Assembly: GCF_003259365.1 (NCBI RefSeq)
Contig: NZ_QLLY01000005.1
Location: 124,001 to 188,000, forward strand
Source: Streptomyces sp. PsTaAH-137
Lineage (GTDB): Bacteria > Actinomycetota > Actinomycetes > Streptomycetales > Streptomycetaceae
Direction of reading: 5' to 3'
Length of the DNA stretch: 64,000 bases
Shown: positions 51,501 to 59,744 of the stretch, one piece after another
How positions within the stretch are numbered: position 1 is the first letter of the stretch
How the letters are laid out: every line of letters begins with the position of its first letter
Made by a program: the position numbers and the translations under genes
The notes under the pieces: model-generated
Seen by the model: the letters and a program-made list of their open reading frames with translations, nothing else
Databases searched by the model: none
Told to the model about the DNA's origin: nothing

Positions 51501-53069
51501 ATGCCGACCGACACGGCTCCCGCCTGGTCCTTCCGGCACCACTGGATGTCCCAGGCGGCCACCCACGCGATGATGCGCCCCGACAAGCCCGCGCTGCGCT
51601 TCCAGGGACGGACGACGACCTGGGCCGAGCTCTCCGGGCGCTCGCTGCGGCTGGCCGCCGCGCTCGCCGACCGGGGGATCGCCGAGGGCGACCGCGTGGT
51701 CCTGCTCACGCTGAACCATCCGTGGTTCGTGGAGAGCGTGTTCGCGGCGAACAGCCTCGGCGCCATGGCCGTCCCGCTCAGCTTCCGGCTCGCGCCGCTG
51801 GAACTCGACGGGATCCTCGCCGACTGCACCCCCGCGGCCGTCGTCGTCGACGCGCGGCTGCTGCCGCTGCTCGACGCGGCGCCGAACAGCGCGTCGGTCG
51901 GCACGGTCGTCGTCATCGGTGACCTGCCCGACGGCGCCGGGGCCCGGGGCCTGCTCGCGTACGAGGACTTCCTCGCGGCCCACGAGCCGCTGGAGCTGCC
52001 CGACATCAGCGAGGACGCGACCGCGCTGATCATGTACACCTCGGGCACCACCGGCCGCCCGAAGGGCGTGCTGCTGTCGCACCGCAACATGCAGGTGCAG
52101 GCGCTCACCTGCATCCGCGCGATGGAGATCTTCGACGACTCCGACATCGGCTTCCTGACGGCCCCCTTCTTCCACATCGCGGGCCTCGGCTCGATGGTGG
52201 CGAACTTCGTGGTGGGCAGCACCGTCGTGATCCATCCACTGGGGGCCTTCGACCCGCAGGAAGTGCTCGACGCCTATGAACGCGAGGGCGCCACGGTCGT
52301 GTTCAACGTGCCGCAGCAGTGGGACCTGCTCTGCGCCCAGCCCGGCATCGGGAAACGGGATCTGAAGCTGCGGATCATCAGCTGGGGCGCCGCGCCCGCG
52401 AGCGACGCGACGCTGCGCGCGATGGCGGACAAGTTCCCCGGCGCGCTCAACGTGGCCGTGTTCGGCCAGACCGAGACCTCGCCGATCACCTGTGTGCTGC
52501 GCGGGGAGGACTCGCTGCGCAAGCTGGGCTCGGTCGGGCGGCCGATCCCGAGCATCCAGTACCGCGTCGTCGACGCCGACATGAACGACGTACCGGCAGG
52601 CGAGATCGGCGAGATCGTCTACCGCGGGCCGTCCGTGACGCGGGGGTACTGGAACAAGCCGAAGGAGACGGCCGAAGCCTTCGACGGCGGCTGGTTCCAC
52701 TCCGGCGACCTCGTCACCCAGGACGACGAGGGCTTCGTGTGGGTGGTCGACCGCAAGAAGGACATGATCATCAGCGGCGGCGAGAACATCTACTGCGCCG
52801 AGCTGGAGAACGCCGTCGCCGCGCACCCGGCCGTGCTCGAGGTCGCGGTCATCGGCCGGCCCGACGAGCGCTGGGGCCAGGTGCCGGTCGCCTACGTCAC
52901 CGTGGCCCCGGGAACCGAACTGTCGCTGGAGGACCTGACGGACTTCCTCGACGGACGGCTCGCCTCCTTCAAGCGGCCCAAGGACCTGGTCGTCCTCGCC
53001 GAACTGCCGCGGAACGCGGGCGGCAAGGTGGTCAAGCCGCTGCTGCGGTCCCGGGACGCGGCGCGCTGA
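51501..53069 (+). CDS. Acyl-CoA ligase (AMP-binding family)
   Basis: A 522-residue ANL-superfamily adenylating enzyme: P-loop YTSGTTGRPKG (residues 179-189), A-motif region FGQTETSPITC, hinge DRKKDMIISGGENIYCAELE and the catalytic Lys near residue 509 in PRNAGGKVVKP. It forms acyl-CoA from a carboxylic acid, CoA and ATP. Given the lcp-like oxygenase and aldehyde dehydrogenase, an oligo-isoprenoid or other methyl-branched acid is a reasonable substrate. It starts downstream of the shared operator-like motif at 51390-51409. Confidence 0.93.
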   Translation: MPTDTAPAWSFRHHWMSQAATHAMMRPDKPALRFQGRTTTWAELSGRSLRLAAALADRGIAEGDRVVLLTLNHPWFVESVFAANSLGAMAVPLSFRLAPLELDGILADCTPAAVVVDARLLPLLDAAPNSASVGTVVVIGDLPDGAGARGLLAYEDFLAAHEPLELPDISEDATALIMYTSGTTGRPKGVLLSHRNMQVQALTCIRAMEIFDDSDIGFLTAPFFHIAGLGSMVANFVVGSTVVIHPLGAFDPQEVLDAYEREGATVVFNVPQQWDLLCAQPGIGKRDLKLRIISWGAAPASDATLRAMADKFPGALNVAVFGQTETSPITCVLRGEDSLRKLGSVGRPIPSIQYRVVDADMNDVPAGEIGEIVYRGPSVTRGYWNKPKETAEAFDGGWFHSGDLVTQDDEGFVWVVDRKKDMIISGGENIYCAELENAVAAHPAVLEVAVIGRPDERWGQVPVAYVTVAPGTELSLEDLTDFLDGRLASFKRPKDLVVLAELPRNAGGKVVKPLLRSRDAAR

Positions 53070-53074
53070 CCGGG

Positions 53075-53143
53075 TGCGGCCGCGCCCTCGCCCCGCCCGC
53101 CGTCTTCGGGTAGGAACAGCGGGACACGAGGGCGCCGGCCGCA
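53075..53143. terminator. Long inverted repeat after the acyl-CoA ligase, probable terminator
   Basis: TGCGGCCGCGCCCTCG at 53075-53090 pairs with 53127-53143 through 16 bp with a single bulged C, enclosing 36 bases, starting five bases after the ligase stop. It should act as a strong terminator or a structured leader of the next gene; the sequence does not decide which. Confidence 0.5.
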
Positions 53144-53177
53144 GCCGTCCGGGGCCGTGACCGAAGGAGGAGCCGCC

Positions 53178-54179
53178 GTGCCCCTGGGAGTAGCCGTCAT
53201 CGGGACCGGGAAGATGGGGTCCGATCACGTCCGCCGGATCGACACGGCGATCAGCGGGGCGCGGGTGGTGGCCGTCGCCGACGTGGAGGTGGAGCGCGCC
53301 CGTAAGATCGCCGCGGACCTCGACGGCTGCACCGCGCACGGCGACGCTGCGGCCGCGCTGGCGGCGCCCGGCGTGGACGCGGTGCTCATCGCCTCCTCCG
53401 GTCCTGCCCACGAGGAGGCGCTGACGCAGTCGCTCGCCCTCGATCTTCCGGTGCTGTGCGAGAAGCCCCTGACGCCGGACGCGGCGAGCGCGTACCGGAT
53501 CGTCGAGGCGGAGCGGCGGCTCGGGCACCGCCGGATCCAGGTCGGTTTCATGCGCCGGTTCGACGCGGAGTACCAGCAGTTGAAGGCGGCGCTCGACGGC
53601 GGCGGGCTGGGCCGCCCGCTGATGCTGCACCACCGGCACCGCAACACCACCACCCCCGGCCACTTCACCGAGCGGATGATGATCACCGACTCGGCGGCGC
53701 ACGAGATGGACGTCACCCGCTGGCTCACCGGCCACGAGATCGCGGCCGTCCAGGTCGTCAAGCCCGCTCCCCTGCCCACCTCGATGAACGGCGTGCCCGA
53801 TCCGCAGCTGGTGATCCTGGAGACGACCGGCGGGGTGATCGCCGACGTGGAGCTGTACCGCAACGCGGGCTTCGGCGACCAGGTCCGGTGCGAGGCGGTC
53901 TGCGAGCACGGCACCGCGCGGATCGGCGACGACCACGCCATGGTCGTCCAGACGGCGGGGCGTTGGGGCGGCGCCATCCCGCAGGACTACCTCACCCGGT
54001 TCCGGGCCGCCTACGACTGCGAGGTGCAGGCGTGGGTGGACGCGGCGCGCGCGGGCCGGGTCGTCGGCCCGTCCTCCTGGGACGGGTACGCGGCGGCCGC
54101 CGCCTGCGAGGCGGGCGTGACGGCCCAGGCGACGGGGGTCCGCACGGTCGTGGACCTGGCGGACGACGAACCCTTCTGA
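53178..54179 (+). CDS. Gfo/Idh/MocA-family dehydrogenase (inositol-2-dehydrogenase-like)
   Basis: A 333-residue NAD-dependent oxidoreductase: [18 protein letters not shown] at the N-terminus, the family EKPLTPD segment, and the catalytic His in [15 protein letters not shown] (DxxxH of inositol dehydrogenases). GTG 53178 has GGAGGAG seven bases upstream and is preferred over an in-frame GTG at 53157. No inositol genes are adjacent, so the polyol or sugar substrate is open. Followed after 123 bp by an aldehyde dehydrogenase on the same strand. Confidence 0.9.
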   Translation: MPLGVAVIGTGKMGSDHVRRIDTAISGARVVAVADVEVERARKIAADLDGCTAHGDAAAALAAPGVDAVLIASSGPAHEEALTQSLALDLPVLCEKPLTPDAASAYRIVEAERRLGHRRIQVGFMRRFDAEYQQLKAALDGGGLGRPLMLHHRHRNTTTPGHFTERMMITDSAAHEMDVTRWLTGHEIAAVQVVKPAPLPTSMNGVPDPQLVILETTGGVIADVELYRNAGFGDQVRCEAVCEHGTARIGDDHAMVVQTAGRWGGAIPQDYLTRFRAAYDCEVQAWVDAARAGRVVGPSSWDGYAAAAACEAGVTAQATGVRTVVDLADDEPF

Positions 54180-54302
54180 GCCCCGACGCCCCCCGTCCAG
54201 GCCCGACAGGCCGATGAGTTACGTTCGCGAGCAGGGCGGCGGCCCCGCCCTCCGCTCCCCCACGCGGCCCCGCACTCGTCATCGGCCCCCTTGGAGGCAC
54301 AC

Positions 54303-55760
54303 ATGACCCTGCTCGCCCCCGCACTCTGGTCCGGCAAGGCCGCCATCGGCGGCTGGTCCACTCCGACGGGCGGCACGGCCGACGTCGTCGAGCCCGCCAC
54401 CGGCGAGGTGCTGGACCGGATCGGCGTCGCCGCCGCCGAGGACGTCGCGGTCGCGGCCGGGCGCGCGGCCCGCGCCCAGCTCGCCTGGGCCCGCACCCCG
54501 TACACCGAGCGCGCCGCGGTGCTGCGCCGGGCCGGTGACCTGTTCACCGAGCACGCCGAGGAGATACAGGGCTGGCTGGTCCGCGAGGCCGGTTCGATAC
54601 CCGGCAAGGCCGCCTTCGAGACGACGACCGTGGCCCAGGAGTGCTACGAGGCAGCGGCGCTCGCGTCCCGGCCGCTCGGTGAGGTGCTGCCCTCGGCGGA
54701 GCCGCGGCTGAGCTTCGCGCGCCGGGTGCCCGCGGGGGTGGTCGGGGTGATCGCGCCGTTCAACGTGCCGCTGGTCCTCGGCATCCGGTCCGTCGCTCCC
54801 GCCCTGGCCCTCGGCAACGCCGTCCTCCTCAAGCCCGATCTGCGCACGGCCGTGTCCGGCGGTGTCGCGATCGCGCGGGTCTTCGAGGAGGCCGGACTGC
54901 CCGAGGACGTGCTGCACCTGCTGCCGGGCGGCGCCGGGACCGGGTCCGCGCTCGTGGAGGCGCCGCAGGTGCGGGTGGTCTCGTTCACCGGGTCGACCGC
55001 CGCGGGCCGCGCGGTCGGCGCGGCGGCCGCCCGCCATCTCAAGCGGGCCCACCTCGAACTCGGCGGGAACTCCGCGCTGATCGTGCTGCCCGACGCCGAT
55101 CTGGAGCGGGCCGCGTCGACGGCCGCGTGGGGCTCCTTCTTCCATCAGGGCCAGGTCTGCATGACGACGGGCCGGCACCTGGTGCACGCCGATGTCGCCG
55201 ACGAGTACGTCGAGCGACTGGCGGAGAAGGCCGCGCACCTGCCGGTCGGCGACCCGCACAAGGAGCAGGTCGCGCTGGGTCCCGTCATCGACGCCGGGCA
55301 GCGCGACAAGATCCACGCGCTGGTCACAGCCAGCGTCGACGGCGGCGCGCGGCTCGCGGCGGGCGGCACCTACGAGGAGTTGTTCTACCGGCCGACCGTG
55401 CTCACCGGCGTCACCGACGCCTCGCCCGCCTACGCGGAGGAGGTCTTCGGCCCGGTGGCCCCGGTGCGGGTCTACGCGGACGAGGACGAGGCCGTCGCGC
55501 TGGCCACGGCATCGTCGTACGGCCTCTCCCTGGGCATTCTCACCCGGGACGTGATGCGCGGCCTCGATCTCGCCGAGCGGATCCCGACCGGCCTGGTCCA
55601 CATCAACGACCAGACGGTCAACGACGAGGCGGTGGCCCCGTTCGGCGGCGTCGCCGCGTCCGGCACCGGGGCGCGGTTCGGCGGCGCCGCCAACATCGAG
55701 GCGTTCACGGAGACCCGCTGGATCACGGCCCGGTCCGCGCCGGCGACCTATCCCTTCTGA
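54303..55760 (+). CDS. Aldehyde dehydrogenase (benzaldehyde/vanillin dehydrogenase-like)
   Basis: A 485-residue NAD(P)-dependent aldehyde dehydrogenase: VVGVIAPFNVPLVLGIRSVAPALALGNAVLLKPD, FTGSTAAGR, the Glu in LELGGNSALIV, the catalytic Cys in FFHQGQVCMTTGR and EEVFGPVAPV. The APFNVPLVLGIRSVAPALALGNA segment and QVCMTTGRH are reminiscent of benzaldehyde/vanillin-type enzymes. GGAGG lies six bases before ATG 54303. It ends 7 bp from the convergent aminopeptidase gene. It may be a second aldehyde oxidase for the isoprenoid pathway or serve aromatic aldehydes. Confidence 0.92.
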   Translation: MTLLAPALWSGKAAIGGWSTPTGGTADVVEPATGEVLDRIGVAAAEDVAVAAGRAARAQLAWARTPYTERAAVLRRAGDLFTEHAEEIQGWLVREAGSIPGKAAFETTTVAQECYEAAALASRPLGEVLPSAEPRLSFARRVPAGVVGVIAPFNVPLVLGIRSVAPALALGNAVLLKPDLRTAVSGGVAIARVFEEAGLPEDVLHLLPGGAGTGSALVEAPQVRVVSFTGSTAAGRAVGAAAARHLKRAHLELGGNSALIVLPDADLERAASTAAWGSFFHQGQVCMTTGRHLVHADVADEYVERLAEKAAHLPVGDPHKEQVALGPVIDAGQRDKIHALVTASVDGGARLAAGGTYEELFYRPTVLTGVTDASPAYAEEVFGPVAPVRVYADEDEAVALATASSYGLSLGILTRDVMRGLDLAERIPTGLVHINDQTVNDEAVAPFGGVAASGTGARFGGAANIEAFTETRWITARSAPATYPF

Positions 55761-55767
55761 CCCGGCA

Positions 55768-57129
55768 TCACCGGGCGAGCGCGCCCATCGGGTCCCAGGC
55801 GGGAAGGACGACCGGCGGTTCGGCGAGGGCGTCGGCCAGCTCGGGCGGCAGCGCGGAGCGGCGCACCGCGACCTCGAAGACGTGCTCGCCGAACCAGGAG
55901 TCGTTCATCGTCCAGAAGCCCTTGTCGGCCTTCTCGCCGCCCCAGCTGTTCTCGACGCGCCAGCGGCGCGGCGCTCCGTCCACCACGTCGACGCCGGTGA
56001 ACAGCATCGCGTGCGTCATCTGCGTCTCGTGGTGGAGCAGCCGCTCCGCCTTGTCCATCGCCAACGAAGCGTCGTAGACGGCCTCGTAGTCGTACAGCTT
56101 CGCGTCCCAGAGCCCGAGGTCGGCGCGCATCATCCGGCCGACGTCGCAGCCGAACCAGACGGGCTCGCCGTCCACGACGGCCTCCATGGTGAGCCGCTTG
56201 AGGAGGTCCATCTCCACGTTCAGATAGACGACGGGCGGCGCCTCGACGATGTTCCCGAGGTGCTCGACGGTGAAGGTCCGGCCGGCCGGGCTCGACTCGC
56301 GCGGGTCGTGCACGAGGCACACGTACTCGTCGAGGGGTATGCGCACGTACGCGGCGGCGAACTCGGCCGGGGTCAGCCAGCCTTCGCGGTGGAACTCCTG
56401 GTCCTTGTCCCGCCACTGCCACAGGAACGTCTGCGGGGGCGTGCCGAGGTGGATGCTGAGCACGCGGTGCACGGCGGCGAGCACCTCGGCCTTGTGCTCG
56501 CGCTGCGCCTCGATCCCGTCGGCGGCCAGTTTGCGCAGGTCGCGGGCGCCGCGCCGCAGCAGGCTCTTGAGGGCCCGGTTCATCGGCCCGGTGGCGGACG
56601 AGCTCTCGGTCTCCGGCATGGCCGTCTTCGGTACGAGTCCGTGCTTGGCGACCAGCGCCACGAACATGTTCCACTGTCCGCCGTCGCTGATGGGGTCGCC
56701 GAGCAGATGCGCCACGGTCCGGTCGTCGACGTCGGCGCCGGACGTCTCGATCATGGACTCCAGGAAGTAGTTCGCCCGCTCGAACTTGTCCCACCAGAGC
56801 ACATAGTTCTGGGAGAACTCGAAGTCCTTCACGCCGAGTTCGCGCGCGGCGCCGACCCGCAGCAGGTTGAGCCCGGCGAACATCCAGCAGCGGCCGCTCC
56901 GCTTCTGGTTGGTGACCTTCCAGTCGTCCAGGTGGTGGGAGACGGAGTGGTCGGCGGCGGTCACGATCCGCCGGTCGAGGGCGATGTCGTCCACCGGGGT
57001 CTGGGTCACGGCGTTCTGCATCAGCCGGTTCGTCGGCCGGGCGGCGAACTCCTTCTCGAACATCTCGATGCGGGCCGGGGTGAGGCTGCCGTCGGCGGTC
57101 TGCGGGGAGTCAGGGTTTCCGAGCGTCAC
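55768..57129 (-). CDS. C1-family aminopeptidase (PepC/bleomycin-hydrolase type)
   Basis: A papain-fold cysteine aminopeptidase of about 453 residues. The triad is Cys81 in TNQKRSGRCWMFAG, His373 in QMTHAMLFTGVD and Asn394 in RVENSWGG, as in bleomycin hydrolase/PepC, which form hexameric cages that trim peptides in the cytoplasm. GTG 57129 is preferred because GGAAG lies upstream and homology starts at SLTPARIEMFEKEF; an open extension up to 57234 is possible. It converges with an aldehyde dehydrogenase and lies downstream of the CaiB gene, apparently unrelated to its neighbours. Confidence 0.92.
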   Translation of the reverse strand: MTLGNPDSPQTADGSLTPARIEMFEKEFAARPTNRLMQNAVTQTPVDDIALDRRIVTAADHSVSHHLDDWKVTNQKRSGRCWMFAGLNLLRVGAARELGVKDFEFSQNYVLWWDKFERANYFLESMIETSGADVDDRTVAHLLGDPISDGGQWNMFVALVAKHGLVPKTAMPETESSSATGPMNRALKSLLRRGARDLRKLAADGIEAQREHKAEVLAAVHRVLSIHLGTPPQTFLWQWRDKDQEFHREGWLTPAEFAAAYVRIPLDEYVCLVHDPRESSPAGRTFTVEHLGNIVEAPPVVYLNVEMDLLKRLTMEAVVDGEPVWFGCDVGRMMRADLGLWDAKLYDYEAVYDASLAMDKAERLLHHETQMTHAMLFTGVDVVDGAPRRWRVENSWGGEKADKGFWTMNDSWFGEHVFEVAVRRSALPPELADALAEPPVVLPAWDPMGALAR

Positions 57130-57240
57130 GGTGATCCGCTTCCAGTTCTCTCGGCGGCCCGTGGTCGCCGGGCCTGGGGCAGGCAGGAGGGGGAACGCGG
57201 TTTCACCGTTCCACGGCTTTTGCGCCCCAGTCAACGGTGT

Positions 57241-58395
57241 TCAGGCGCTGTTCGCGCCGAGCCATTCGGCCATGACCTGGCCGGTGTGCGCGCCGAGGGC
57301 CGGGCTGGGCGCCGTCGGTCCCGTCTCCCGCTCGTGGGGGCCGAAGTGGGCGGGCTGGCGGAGGTAGGGGGTGCGGCCGAGGACGGGGTGGTCGAACTCG
57401 CCGATGAGGCCGCGCTGTTGGATCTGCTCGCTCTCGATCGCCTGGGCGAGGTCCTGGATCGGGGCGGCCGGCACGCCCTCGGCCTGCGCCAGCTTCAGCG
57501 CCTCCTGCGTGGTCAGTCCGCCCGACCATGTCTCGGTGATCCGGCGCACCTCGTCCCGGTTGCGGGTGCGGGCGGTGTCGTCGTGGAAGCGGGGGTCGGC
57601 GGGCAGGTCGGGCCGGCCCACGAGCCGCGCGAACCGGGCGAACACGCCGTCCGACGCGACGGCTATCGCGAGCAGCCCGTCGGCGGTGCGGTAGGTGTCG
57701 AACGGGGTGGAGACGGGATGCCGGTTGCCGACGCGGCCGGGCAGGCTGCCGGTCGCGGTGAGCAGGCTCATGGCCGTGACCTGCAACGAGACCAGCGAGT
57801 CGAGCATGGCGACATCGACGTGCCGGCCGTGGCCGGTGCGCTCCCGGTCGAAGAGGGCGGCGCTGACGGCCCAGGAGGCGAAAAGACCCGCGATCAGGTC
57901 GCCGACGGACTCGCCCACCCTGGTTGGCGGCCCGTCGGGTGTGCCGGTCCCGGCCATGAGCCCCGACATCGCCTGCACGATCAGGTCGTAGGCCGGGTTG
58001 GCGTGCATCGGCCCGCTCTGTCCGAAGCCGGAGATGCTCGCGTAGACCAGGCGCGGGTTGACGGCGGCGAGCGTGGCGTGGTCGATGCCGAGGCGTGCGG
58101 CGACGCCGGGCCGGTAGTTCTCGACGAGGACGTCGGCGCGCTCGGCGAGCCGCAGCAGGGTGGCGTGGTCGTCGGGGTTCTTCAGGTCGAGCACGATGCT
58201 GCGCTTGCCCCGGTTGAGCTGGGCGAAGTACACGCTCTCGCCGTCGCGGAAGGGGCCGAGGTGCCGGGCGTCGTCGCCGGCCGGCGGTTCGACCTTGACG
58301 ACGTCGGCGCCGAGGTCGGCCAGCAGGGAGGTGCAGTACGGGCCGGCCAGCACCCGGCTGAGGTCGAGCACCCGCAGGCCCTGGAAGACAGTCAT
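57241..58395 (-). CDS. CaiB/BaiF family (class III) CoA transferase
   Basis: A 384-residue class III CoA transferase. The N-terminal signature LRVLDLSRVLAGPYCTSLLADLGADVVKVEPP, RGKRSIVLDLK and the likely catalytic Asp137 in NPAYDLIVQAMSG are clear. The family moves CoA between carboxylic acids, and close relatives are alpha-methylacyl-CoA racemases, relevant to methyl-branched acids. Divergent from an acyl-CoA dehydrogenase across 198 bp holding repeated GTGCAC elements. The specific acid is unknown. Confidence 0.93.
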   Translation of the reverse strand: MTVFQGLRVLDLSRVLAGPYCTSLLADLGADVVKVEPPAGDDARHLGPFRDGESVYFAQLNRGKRSIVLDLKNPDDHATLLRLAERADVLVENYRPGVAARLGIDHATLAAVNPRLVYASISGFGQSGPMHANPAYDLIVQAMSGLMAGTGTPDGPPTRVGESVGDLIAGLFASWAVSAALFDRERTGHGRHVDVAMLDSLVSLQVTAMSLLTATGSLPGRVGNRHPVSTPFDTYRTADGLLAIAVASDGVFARFARLVGRPDLPADPRFHDDTARTRNRDEVRRITETWSGGLTTQEALKLAQAEGVPAAPIQDLAQAIESEQIQQRGLIGEFDHPVLGRTPYLRQPAHFGPHERETGPTAPSPALGAHTGQVMAEWLGANSA

Positions 58396-58481
58396 GGTGT
58401 CGCGCCTTTCCGATCGTGGGGCCGCGGTGGTGACCGCCCGCGGCAACCGGAACCTATGCGGGCGCGGTCGGGGACGTCGAT

Positions 58482-58518
58482 GTGCACGTGCACGAAGAGC
58501 AGGCCGATCGTCGTGCAC
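58482..58518. promoter_or_regulatory. GTGCAC repeats in the CoA transferase/acyl-CoA dehydrogenase divergent gap
   Basis: GTGCACGTGCAC at 58482-58493 is a 12-bp perfect palindrome formed by two GTGCAC units; a third GTGCAC follows at 58513-58518. The position between divergent genes makes it a candidate operator, possibly for the PucR-type regulator encoded downstream. Confidence 0.4.
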
Positions 58519-58593
58519 ACGCACCTTGGCGCGGGGCGATGCGGTGCGCGGCAATGGACCGGCCTTGACGGACGCACCACGAAGGAGCACGGC

Positions 58594-59736
58594 ATGACGC
58601 CGTTTCTGCTGCCCCCGATGTACGACGAGTTCCGCGCCGCGGCCCGCACCTTCGCCGAGAAGGAGCTGGCTCCCCGGGCGGCGGAGACCGACGAGCGGGC
58701 CGAGTTCCCGCACGACAACTACCGGCGGCTCGTCGCCGCGGGCCTGCACGCCCCGGGTGTCCCGGAGGAGTTCGGGGGCGACGGGACGGACGCCATCGCG
58801 GCGGCGATCGCCGTGGAGGAGGTGGCGCGGGCCTGCGCGTCCTCGTCGACGATCCAGACGTCCAACAAGCTCGGTGTCACACCGCTGTTGCTGGCCGGTA
58901 CGCCGGAGCAGCGCGGCCGTTATCTGCCGGAGGTCGCCTCGGGCGAGGCGCTGATGGCCTACGCGATCAGTGAGCGGGAGGCGGGCAGCGACGTCGGCGC
59001 GATGCGCTGCCGGGCCGCCGCCGACGGGGACGGCTGGGTCCTCGACGGGGTGAAGACGTGGATCACGTCGGCGGGTGTCGCGAAGTACCTGATCGTGTTC
59101 GCGGTCACCGACCCGGAGGCGGGCTCGCGCGGCATCTCGGCGTTCGTCGTGCACGCGGACGACGCCGGGATCTCGTACGGCGAGCCGGGGCGGAAGATGG
59201 GGCTGAAGGGCTCGGTCACCCGCGAGGTGTACTTCGACGGCTGCCGGATCCCCGGCGACCGGCTGCTCGGCGAGCGCGGCAAGGGGCTGCGCCTCGCCCT
59301 GGGCACGCTGGACCACACCCGGGTCTCGGTCGGCGCGCAGGCGCTGGGCATCGCGCAGGGCGCCCTCGATCTGGCGACCGGCTATGTACGGGAGCGCCGC
59401 CAGTTCGGGCAGGCGATCGCGGACTTCCAGGGCGTGCGGTTCATGCTCGCCGACATGGCGATGAAGGTGGAGTCGGCCCGGCAGATGGTGTACGCGGCGG
59501 CCGCGCGGAGCAGCGTGAACGCCGACGATCTGACGTACTTCGGGGCGGCCGCCAAGTGCCTGGCCTCGGACACCGCGATGTCGGTCACGACCGACGCGGT
59601 GCAACTGCTCGGTGGCTACGGGTACACCAGGGACTTCCCGGCCGAGCGGATGATGCGCGACGCGAAGATCACGCAGATCTACGAGGGCACGAACCAGATC
59701 CAGCGGATCGTGGTGTCGCGCAAGCTGCTGCGCTGA
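58594..59736 (+). CDS. Acyl-CoA dehydrogenase (short/medium-chain type)
   Basis: A 380-residue acyl-CoA dehydrogenase with the standard motifs YAISEREAGSDVGAM, TWITSAGVAKYLIVFA, QLLGGYGYTRDFPAERMMRDAKI and the catalytic Glu364 in IYEGTNQIQR, the usual short/medium-chain position (unlike the enzyme at 45877). AAGGAG lies seven bases before ATG 58594. Divergent from the CoA transferase; together they likely activate and oxidise one carboxylic acid. It ends eight bases from the convergent PucR regulator. Confidence 0.94.
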   Translation: MTPFLLPPMYDEFRAAARTFAEKELAPRAAETDERAEFPHDNYRRLVAAGLHAPGVPEEFGGDGTDAIAAAIAVEEVARACASSSTIQTSNKLGVTPLLLAGTPEQRGRYLPEVASGEALMAYAISEREAGSDVGAMRCRAAADGDGWVLDGVKTWITSAGVAKYLIVFAVTDPEAGSRGISAFVVHADDAGISYGEPGRKMGLKGSVTREVYFDGCRIPGDRLLGERGKGLRLALGTLDHTRVSVGAQALGIAQGALDLATGYVRERRQFGQAIADFQGVRFMLADMAMKVESARQMVYAAAARSSVNADDLTYFGAAAKCLASDTAMSVTTDAVQLLGGYGYTRDFPAERMMRDAKITQIYEGTNQIQRIVVSRKLLR

Positions 59737-59744
59737 TCCCTGGG

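Noticed and set aside
55882-59736. A 1284-codon open frame on the plus strand covering several genes
   Set aside because: Only its last part (from 58594) is a real gene. The rest runs antisense to the aminopeptidase and CoA transferase and encodes Val/Gly/Glu-rich sequence with no family motifs, an artefact of high GC.
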